64,000 bases of DNA from Oenanthe sinensis (taxonomy: Eukaryota; Streptophyta; Magnoliopsida; Apiales; Apiaceae), in the NCBI GenBank assembly GCA_028671895.1, contig CM053806.1, positions 16,379,001 to 16,443,000 of the forward strand. The letters are read 5' to 3'. Below are positions 55,243 through 64,000 of this stretch, in pieces; the stretch's first letter is position 1; the number at the start of each line of letters is the position of its first letter. Position numbers and translations under genes: made by a program. Below the pieces are notes generated by a model. The model was not told the origin of the DNA and ran no database searches. It saw only the letters and a program-made list of their open reading frames with translations.

Positions 55243-58200
55243 CTAACAGGTGTTAAGCATCCCCAATTCACCAACCAATCTAGAAAATGTTGATTCGTCT
55301 AGAGGTTTAGTGAATATATCTGCTATTTGACGTTCAGTAGACACAAAATGCAACTCTACAGTTCCACTTTCTACATGCTCTCTAATAAAATGATACCTGA
55401 TGTCAATGTGCTTGGTCCTTGAGTGATCCACAGGATTGTTGGTCATTGCAATAGCACTTGTGTTGTCACACATGATAGGAATCTTAGATACTTCCACACC
55501 GTAGTCCTTGAGTTGGTTCTTCATCCACAGTATCTGGGCCACACAACTTCCAGCAGCAATATATTCTGCTTCAGCTGTCGAGGTAGATACTGTGTGTTGT
55601 TTCTTGCTTTGCCAAGACACCAACCTTCTTCCAAGGAACTGACAGCTTCCTGAAGTGCTCTTCCTATCTATTCTACAACCTGCGTAATCTGAATCCGAAT
55701 AGCCAACAAGATTAAACCCTGTATCTCTTGGGTACCAAATCCCAAGATTTGATGTTCCCTTGAAATACCTAAAAATACGCTTTACGGCTATGAGATGTGA
55801 CTCTCTAGGATCCGCTTGGAACCTTGCACATAGGCACGTAGAGAACATAATATCAGGTCTGCTAGCAGTTAAATACAAAAGTGAGCCGATCATACCTCGA
55901 TAGCTTGAGATGTCTACAGGTTTACCCGTTTTGTCCTCGTCAAGTTTCGTGGCTGTTGCCATAAGAGTCTTTGCTTGTGATACATCTTGGAGACCATACT
56001 TCTTCAATAGATCATGAATGTACTTGGTCTGGCAGATAAATATCCTGTTCTTCTTCTGACTAACTTGAATGCCCAGAAAGAACGTCAGCTCTCCCATCAT
56101 GCTCATCTCATACCTTGATTGCATTAACTTAGCGAATTTAGCACACAGCTTCTCATTTGCAGACCCAAAGATAATGTCATCCACATATACCTGCACCATT
56201 ATTAGATCATCTTTGCATTTCTTATAGAAAAGCGTCTTGTCGATTACTCCTCTGGTGAAACCACTTTCTAGTAAGAAGTCTGACAGAGTTTCATACCACT
56301 TCCGCGGAGACTGCTTAAGGCCATATACTGATTTGAAGAGTCGATAAACATAATCACAATATTTGCTGTCAATAAACCCGGGAGGTTGCTCGACATACAC
56401 CTCTTCATCCAGTTCACCATTTAAGAATGCACTCTTGACATCCATTTGATAGACTTTAAAACCATGATGTGCTGCGAAAGCCAAGAACATCCTTACTGCT
56501 TCTAGCCTTGCTACTGGTGCATAGGTTTCATCATAATCAATTCCTTCTCTTTGAGTATAACCCTTAGCAACCAGTCGAGCTTTATTTCGTGTTACAAGTC
56601 CGTCTTCATCCAGCTTGTTTCTGAATACCCATTTTGTCCCAACAACAGATCTATTCTTTGGTCTGGGTACCAGCTTCAACACCTTCTGCCTTTCAAACTG
56701 ATTGAGTTCCTCTTGCATAGCAATCACCCAATCAGCGTCATCTAGAGCTTCTTCCACCACTTTAGGTTCCATCTGGGAAAGGAACACTGAGTATAGACAT
56801 TCATTCTCAGTGGCAATTTCAGCTCTAGCTTTTCCTCTAGTAGTCACTCCGGCTTCTGGATCACCAATAATTAGCTCGAACGGATGGTCCTTGTTCCAAG
56901 TGCGATCCCTAGCAAATGTTCTTGATGATTCAGCTTGATCTTGTAAGTAAAGGTGACTTAGTCTAGAAGCACTTTCACTAGCTTCCCTTGAGCTAGTACT
57001 GGCTCCCCCTGAGTGAGCTGCTCCCCCTGAGTGCATACTGACTCCCCCTGAGTTAGTACCAGGTCTGAAGGAAGATGATCCCTCAGCCCTAATGTTTTGA
57101 ATATGCGAAACACTAGACTCTTGATTAATTTCATTATTTATAGTTGGATCACTAACCTGCACTACTGACTCAGGAACTGTATCCACTTCATCAATATCCA
57201 TATTTTCAAATCTTAGGGAAGTGGGCTCACTATTTTCTTTTAGTATAGAAGGGAGCTTTGAGTCGTCGAATGTGACATTAAGGCTTTCAACCACCTTGCG
57301 ATCATTAAGCACAAACACCCTGTACGCTGCTACTACTTCAAGAGAATATCCAATGAAAACCCCTTCATCTGCTTTGGCATCAAACTTGCCAAGTTGTGCA
57401 TTGTCTCTTAACACAAAGCATTTGGCACCAAATACGTGAAAGTACTTGATAGATGGTTTTCGTTTATTCATCATGTAATACGGCGTCTCATTATGGTCCT
57501 TTATAATCAGGGTTCTGTTTTGTGTATAACAAGCCGTGTTAACTGCTTCAGCCTAAAAATATAAAGGAAGTTTTGACTCATACAGCATTGACCTAGCTGC
57601 TTCAACCAGTGTCCTGTTCTTCCTTTCTACCACCCCATTCTGCTGTGGTGTTCTCGGTGCTGAATACTGTCGACTGATCCCTTTAGATATGCAGAAATCC
57701 ATTAACACTGAGTTCTTGAATTCTGTCCCGTTGTCAGATCGGATAGTCTTCACAGTCAGACTTGCTACGTTTTCAATTACCAGTACATGTCTAATGATCT
57801 CATGTGGCACTTCATCTTTCGATGTCACAAACTTCACCCATGTGTATTTGGAAAAATCATCAACGATTACCAGCGCATATCTTTTCCTTGACATTGACAT
57901 AACATTAACGGGTCCAAACAAATCCATGTGAAGAGGTTGTAGGGGCTCGGAAATGCTATTCACTTGTTTATCCTTATGCGAGGCTCTTTTTGATTTTCCC
58001 ATCTCACATGCTTCGCAGAGTCCATCTGGAGTAAACTCCATCTGCGGCAGCCCTCTCACCAATTCTCTCCTTACGAGATTATTCATTGCTTTAAAGTTCA
58101 GGTGAGATAGTCTTTTATGCCATAGCCAACTTTCATCAGTAGAAGCCTTGCTGTAGAAACACGTGACTTCAGACTGATCAGCAGAATTCATGTCAGCTAT

Positions 58201-59865
58201 GAACAAATTTGACTTCCTTACTCCTTTGAGAGCAAGGCTTCCATCCTTTTTGCTTCGAATCGAACAATCATGCTTCCCAAAGTTGACGTCAAAACCCCTG
58301 TCGGTGAACTGACTAACGCTGAGAAGATTATGTCGCAATCCTTCCACAAAAGATACGTCCTCAATGATAACATTTCCACAAACGATCTTGCCATATCCCC
58401 TGGTGTAACCTTTGCTGTTATCTCCAAAAGTAACCACGGAGCCGGCTTTCAACACCAAATCTGTTAGCAGGGACTTATTGCCGGTCATATGCCTCGATGC
58501 TCCACTGTCCAGCACCCATATGACTTTACTCTTTTCCTGTTCACTGCCCTTTGATTGTTCTGAAGATTTTGCCATTAAAGCGAAATTGCATAGTTCCTGA
58601 TCTTCATCTTCATCAGACTCGTCCCAACCCTTCCCTTCAGTCACAACATACGCCCGGCTTCCCTTCTGTTGCTTGCTAACCAAGGCATCATATTTCTTTT
58701 TCAGATCAGCATAGGATTCCTTGGGATGAACGTACTTGGGCTTCTTGCACTCTGTTGCGAAGTGCCCCAATTCATTGCAGTTGTAGCATCTGAACTTGTT
58801 CTTGCCTACCAGGTTAGGTCTGTAGCCACTACCAGAAGTGCTACCTCGACCGCTGTAATTTCCACGACCACTTACACTACTGCCTCTGCTGCTACTGCTG
58901 CCTCTTCGGCTGAAGGAACTACCAAATCGTCCTTTACCACTCCTTTGCTTCCTGAAGCTGATATGAGCAAATTCTCGAGCAATACAAGCATATGACTTGT
59001 CTTCTAATTTGTCCAGCTCTTCAAGGGTATAGTATTCATCCTCACTTTCTTCGGATGGATCTTCAATGTCTAATACCACCCTTTCAGGATTAGCAGTTTT
59101 CAATGAGACAGCTGCAAGTGCCTTTACAGCAGACTCTTCAGCTACAAGTCCAGACTCACTTACCGCTTTGTTTTCTCCACTATTGTAGGATCTTCTTCTG
59201 TCATTTTGTTCCTGCTCCAGCTCGTAGGTCTTTAAAACACCATACAGCTTTTCGAGAGAAGTGTTTTTCAAATCTCTTGACTCTCGAATGGCAGTGATCC
59301 TGTGTTCCAGATGTTTAGGCAAATTCAAGAGAAACTTGATATTTGAATCTGCTAGTGGATAGACTTTATCTCTTATACTCAGCTCGATAAGCAATTTACT
59401 GTAACGTTTGTAAACATCCGTTACGCTTTCTCCTCGTTCGCATCTGAACGATTCATATTCAGATATCAGAATGCGTTTGTGATTATCTCTAACTTCCTCG
59501 GTCCCCTCCATCACCACAGCCAGTTTATCCCACATTGCTTTAGCTGTTTTTAATCCCTTTATCTGAACATAGTACTCTGAGTTTAGGGATTCAATTATGA
59601 CGTTGCGTAACGATGCATCCATACCAACCAATTCTTTATCCGCGTCTGAAAACTCCATTTCCTCTTTAGGAACAGACCGGGATGGTATTAGTATCCCTCC
59701 TTCCATTCGCTCTGGCTCAATTTTCATGGGTATGTATGGACCGTTTTCCAATATTCTCAAGTATACCTTGTTTATTGATTCAAGGTAAGCTCTCATCCTT
59801 CCGGTCTATTCGTCATAATGTTGTGCATCAAACGGAGGTATCTTAAATCTGTGTGCGGCGGCCAT
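55243..59865 (-). pseudogene. Element B gag-pol polyprotein with two amber codons
   Basis: One continuous 1541-codon frame from ATG 59865, interrupted only by TAG at codon 20 (59806-59808) and codon 771 (57553-57555); both stand where related copies have Trp. Gag core, zinc knuckle C360-C373; codon 439/440 is the place where A has its intron. Protease DSGA with D453. Integrase zinc ligands H583, H588, C617, C620 and catalytic D648, D711, E747 (D-D-35-E). RT: KARLVAKGYTQREG, QMDVKSAFLNGEL, YVDDIIFG. RNase H: YSDSDYAGC, TSTAEAEYIA, DNTSAIAM, TKHIDIRYHFIRE. A Ser/Gly repeat region (SGGVSMHSGGAAHSGGAS) lies between integrase and RT. All catalytic residues seem present, so only the two stops disable it. 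Internal re-initiation at the Met at 59796 would bypass the first one. Confidence 0.9.
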
Positions 59866-60348
59866 TTTAATAAAATTTAAAATTAAGATAATACACTTTT
59901 CAAATTACAATAACTTGTATTTACTTGAAAAATTAATTATCTCCCTTTAAATATCCAACACTTAATATTCAACAGATTTTGCACTTAAGATTCAAGCAAA
60001 TTAGTTCTAATCACAGGAACAGTAGCAGGGTCCACCACTTTCTCAAGTCCAAACAAAAAGATGTCCACTTCCTAGTTGACAGAAGTTCGAAAATATCCTT
60101 TTTGTTTAGTCAATCAGTTGATTCCAGTTTTGACCACAAGAAAATCCACAAAGCTCTAAAGTACAATATTTTGGAATTTTGTACAAATATTCCTTACACC
60201 ATTACTTAGAACTTTTTAGATCTATGACTTTTCCAGGAAGAAACAAATAAAAACTTTCGGCACAAACTTCAAGAAAATTAGATCTGGGATTTTCAAGAAC
60301 CAACTCAAAACAACACAGTAGGATCTCTGTTAGATGTGTTTAACAGGT
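59866..60348 (-). other. Untranslated leader of element B
   Basis: Corresponds to 44498-45023 in A, slightly shorter. No conserved frame. Confidence 0.6.
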
Positions 60349-60360
60349 GCTCTGATACCA
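60349..60360 (-). other. Primer binding site of element B (tRNA-iMet)
   Basis: Plus strand gctctgatacca; two bases from the LTR at 60363. Confidence 0.92.
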
Positions 60361-60362
60361 AT

Positions 60363-61546
60363 TGTTAGGTCCAAAGTGTTGTAGAGGGGGGGGGGTGAAT
60401 ACAACTGTTTAAAAATAATGAGAGAATAAACAATATGCAGGTAATAAATGATGACACAGAATTTCAAGAATATATCATTATATTCATTGATGGATTTGCT
60501 ACAACATTCATAAAAGCATCATGATCAGTTGAACAATAAATACAGCAATTAAAGCTAGATTCAACAGATCCTCTCTCTCACTTTTTGTTTTACAGTAAAT
60601 GCTCTCTCTTAAAAATATCGTTGAATTACAGAGATGATGAAAGTCTATTTTCTAATAAAAACAAAGTGCTGCTTTTATAATGTCATGTAGTCTTGATCTT
60701 GTCCTTTTTGTGTACGTGGCCCAATCAGGACTTCGACAACAAAAAGCACTTTCTCAACCACTCTGGATCAACCGTTCACAATAAGCCACTTGTCCCTTGA
60801 ACATTAAATGTTACATTTCTACCCGCATCTCGATCTTCGCCTAGGCCCATCTCGATCTCGATCTTTTAAAATCTCGATCTCGATCTGGGAGAATCTCGAT
60901 CTTGATCTATGAAGATCTCGATCTCGATCTGGGAGAATCTCGATCTCGATCTATGAAAATCTCGATCTCGATCTGGGAGAATCTCGATCTCGATCTACCG
61001 TGGATCGAGATTTGCCTTTGCAATATTTTACTTCAATTGTAAATCTCGATCCGCATCTCGATCTGCTGTGGATCGACATTTGCCTTAGCAAATATGCACA
61101 CATCCAATGTTGACCTTCTTTAGTGACTAATTGAGGATTAACCTTTAAGAGCAAGTTTCCCTAGCTTCTTCATAAGTGACTAGTCTTGTAGGGGTTCTTG
61201 CTTCTGAATGTCAGTTCTCAATTGTTGATTAACCTATGCATTATCCAGATGTTGATATACATCACATAGAATCACTTTGGTCTTTTTGATACTTCTTTGA
61301 CATTAATTTGATTCTCCATTAGATAAGTTAGGGCATGAGCAATACTCAGATTGAACTTCTTCTCACTTATGCATCCTTGATTAACCAAATTAGTTACTTG
61401 TAGTTACCAAGTATCATTACCATTTCTTCAGTTGATCGATTCCATGTGCTTCTTCAGTTTCTCTTGTTTTGCTGTTGTTTTTATCTTTTACTTAGTTGAG
61501 TTACATAATAATTAAGTGTTACAAGTTAGTACACCTATGCCTTTCA
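60363..61546 (-). repeat. 5' LTR of element B (1184 bp)
   Basis: Pair of 48014-49292. It lacks ~95 bp at about 61169, probably a deletion between short 'cttcataagtgac'-like matches. TATAAAAG box at 60672-60679 (minus strand); hexamer array at about 60830-61080. Confidence 0.92.
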
Positions 61547-61551
61547 GTTGG

Positions 61552-64000
61552 CTATGGCGTAAAAGATTATCTCACCTAAACTTTAAAGCAATGAATAATC
61601 TCGTAAGGAGAGAATTGGTGAGAGGGCTGCCGCAGATGGAGTTTACTCCAGAAGGACTCTGCGAAGTATATGAGATGGGAAAATCGAAAAGAGCCTCGCA
61701 CAAGGATAAGCAAGTGAATAGCATTACCGAGCCCCTACAACTCCTTCACATGGATTTGTTTGGACCTGTTAATGTTATGTCAATGTCAAGGGAAAGATAT
61801 GCGCTGGTGATTGTCGATGACTTTTCCAAATACACATGGGTGATGTTTGTGACATCGAAAGATGAAGTGCCACATGAGATCATTAGGCATGTACTGGTCA
61901 TTGAAAACGTAGCAAGTCTGACTGTGAAGACTATCCGATCCGACAACGGGACAGAATTCAAGAACTCAGTGTTAATGGATTTCTGCATATCTAAAGGGAT
62001 CAGACGACAGTATTCAGCACCGAGAACACCGCAGCAGAATGGGGTAGTTGAACGAAAGAATAGGACACTGGTTGAAACAGCTAGGACAATGCTGTATGAG
62101 TCAAAACTTCCTCTGTATTTTTGGGCTGAAGCAGTTAGCGCAGCTTGTTATACACAGAACAGAACCCTGATTACAAAGGACTATAATGAGACACCGTATT
62201 ATCTGATGAATAAACGAAAACCATCTATCAAGTACTTTCACGTGTTTGGTGCCAAATGCTTTGTGTTAAGAGACAATGCACAACTTGGAAAGTTTGATGC
62301 CAAAGCAGATGAAGGGGTTTTCGTTGGATATTCTCTTGAAGTAGCAGCAGCGTACATGGTGTTTGTGCTTAATGATCGCAAGGTGGTTGAAAGCCTTAAT
62401 GTCACATTTGACGACTCAAAGCTCCCTTCTATACTAAAGAAAGACAGTGAGCCCACTTCTCTAAGATTTGAAAATATGGATATTGATGAAGTGGATACAG
62501 TACCTGAGTCTGTAGTGCAGGGTAGTGATCCAATGATAAATAATGTAATTAATCAAGAGTCTAGTGTTTCGCCTATGCAAACCACTAGGGCTGAGGGATC
62601 ACCTTCCGTTAGACCTGGTACTAACTCAGGGGGAGAAGCTCACTCAGGGGGAGCTAGTACTAGCTCAGGGGGAGCTAGTGGAAGTGATTCTAGAATAAGT
62701 CACATTCACTTACAAGATTAAGCTGAGTCATCAAGAACATTTGCTAAGGATCGTACTTGGAACAAGGACCATCCGTTGGAGCTAATCATTGGTGACCCAG
62801 ATGCCGGAGTGACTACTAGACGAAAAGCTAGAGCTGAAATTTCCACCGAGAATGAATGTCTATACTCAGTGTTCCTTTCTCAATTGGAACCTAAAGTGGT
62901 GGAAGAAGCCCTAGATGACGCTGATTGGGTGATTGCTATGCAAGAAGAACTCAATCAGTTTGAAAGGCAGAAGGTGTGAAGCTGGTACCCAGACCAAAGA
63001 ATAGATCTGTTGTTGGAACAAAATGGGTATTCAGAAACAAGCTGGATGAAAACGGACTTGTAACACGAAATAAAGCTCGCCTAGTTGCTAAGGGTTATAC
63101 TCAAAGAGAAGGAATTGATTATGATGAAACCTATGCACCAGTAGCAAGGCTAGAGGCCGTAAGGATGTTCTTAGCATTCGCAGCATATCATGGTTTTAAA
63201 GTCTATCAGATGGATGTCAAGAGTGCATTCTTAAACGGTGAACTGGATGAAGAAGTGTATGTTGATCAACCTCCTGGGTTTGTCGACAGCAAATACTGTG
63301 ATTATGTTTATCGTCTCTTCAAATCAGTGTATGGCCTTAAGCAGTCTCCGCGGAAGTGGTATGAAACTCTGTCAGACTTCTTACTAGAAAGTGGTTTCAC
63401 CAGAGGACTAATCGACAAGACGCTTTTCTACAAGAAATTCAAAGATGATCTAATAATGGTGCAAGTATATGTGGATGACATTATCTTTGGGTCTGCAAAT
63501 GAGAAGCTATGTGCGAAATTCGCTAAGTTAATGCAATCGAGGTATGAAATGAGCATGATAGGAGAGCTGACGTTCTTTCTGGGTATTCAAGTTAGTCAAA
63601 AGAAGGACGGGGTATTTATCTGCCAAACCAAGTACATTCATGATCTATTAAAGAAGTATGGTCTCGAAGATGTATCACAAGCTAAGACTCCTATGGCAAC
63701 AGCCACGAAGCTTGACGAGGATAAAGCGGGAAAACCTGTAGACATCTCAAGCTATCGAGGTATGATCGGCTCACTTTTGTATTTAACTGCTAGCAGACCT
63801 GATATTATGTTCTCCACATGCTTATGTGCAAGGTTCCAAGCGGATTCCAGAGATTCACATCTTATAGCCGTAAAGCGTATTTTTAGGTATCTCAAGGGAA
63901 CATCAAATCTCGGGATTTGGTACCCAAGAGATACAGGGTTTAATCTTGTTGGCTATTCGGATTCAGATTACGCAGGTTGTAGAATAGATAGAAAGAGCAC
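61552..64000 (+). pseudogene. Element A integrase, RT and partial RNase H, decayed
   Basis: It resumes the frame broken at 48013. The integrase zinc finger has lost two ligands: WRKRLSH in place of WHKRLSH and CEVY in place of CEAC. The catalytic core (HMDLFGPV, RSDNGTEF, PQQNGVVERKN) is intact. TAA at 62719-62721 replaces a Gln codon of B. One base is missing near 62975 (aaggtgtgaag versus gtgttgaag in B), shifting the frame before RT. RT motifs are readable afterwards (KARLVAKGYTQREG, QMDVKSAFLNGEL, YVDDIIFG). It runs off the window in RNase H (SDSDYAGC). Confidence 0.88.

Larger units (their letters stand above)
48014..61546 (-). mobile_element. Element B: Ty1/copia Sirevirus-like element with extra 3' ORF (13.5 kb)
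   Basis: Complete element on the minus strand: 5' LTR 60363-61546, primer site, gag-pol 59865-55243, spacer with repeats, large ORF 53891-49770, PPT, 3' LTR 48014-49292. Target duplication gttgg at 48009-48013 and 61547-61551. The LTRs differ by a ~95-bp deletion in the 5' copy and only about 8 substitutions by eye (under 1%), so the insertion is recent. Gag-pol is disabled by two amber codons; the extra ORF is intact. Confidence 0.93.
43226..64000 (+). mobile_element. Element A: Ty1/copia Sirevirus-like element, split by element B
   Basis: A consists of 43226-48013 plus 61552-64000; element B (48014-61546) sits between. Order: 5' LTR, tRNA-iMet primer site, gag with proposed intron, protease, then integrase, RT and the start of RNase H after B. 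The pol half is decayed (stop at 62719, frameshift near 62977, lost integrase zinc ligands). The 3' end is beyond the window. A itself interrupts the gag of element C. Confidence 0.9.

Overview
The window is nuclear DNA of a flowering plant, most likely a eudicot; I cannot name the species. Evidence: plant LTR retrotransposons primed by initiator-Met tRNA, an L1-type LINE of plant architecture, MITEs, a plant mTERF-family gene and an L-type lectin receptor kinase. About 80% of the window is transposable element. There are no bacterial features, CRISPR arrays, rRNA or tRNA genes that I can recognise.

Layout. 1-12005: element D, a minus-strand LTR element with LTRs that look identical (left one cut by the window edge), a tRNA-iMet primer site and a polypurine tract, but about 9.7 kb of essentially non-coding interior (LARD-like, Sirevirus-like signals). 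D sits inside the reverse transcriptase domain of a minus-strand LINE (12006-~14880). 15194-16397: a plus-strand mTERF-family gene with two frameshifts, followed by a scrap of a second copy (16615-16707). 17228-17881: a Mutator-type MITE with a 10-bp target duplication. 18476-29669: element E, a minus-strand Ty3/gypsy element of the Tat type with dual RNase H, several nonsense codons, a repeat-rich 3' region and a spliced accessory gene on the opposite strand. 32318-34438: an intact lectin receptor kinase on the minus strand, the only clearly functional host gene. 34980-36336: a solo LTR with a 5-bp target duplication. 36970-37518: a hAT-type MITE with an 8-bp target duplication. 37527-41575: AT-rich repeats, a broken gene scrap (39076-39272) and an LTR-like promoter module.

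41576-64000 is a three-layer nest of Ty1/copia (Sirevirus-like) elements. Element C (plus) is interrupted at 43225 by element A (plus). A is interrupted at 48013 by element B (minus, 48014-61546, target duplication gttgg). A resumes at 61552 and leaves the window in its RNase H.

The most interesting observations are in A and B. In A, a 1250-bp segment (46341-47590) has perfect GT-AG ends and a CTAAC branch-point-like motif that overlaps the gag stop codon. Its removal joins gag in frame to protease. The related element B lacks precisely this segment. This suggests a spliced/unspliced switch: unspliced RNA gives an 849-residue Gag with a coiled coil and a second zinc knuckle, spliced RNA gives Gag-Pol, and B descends from a spliced RNA. 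B also carries, between pol and its 3' LTR, an uninterrupted 1373-codon ORF with no membrane segment and no function I recognise. B's own gag-pol has two amber codons in an otherwise open 1541-codon frame.
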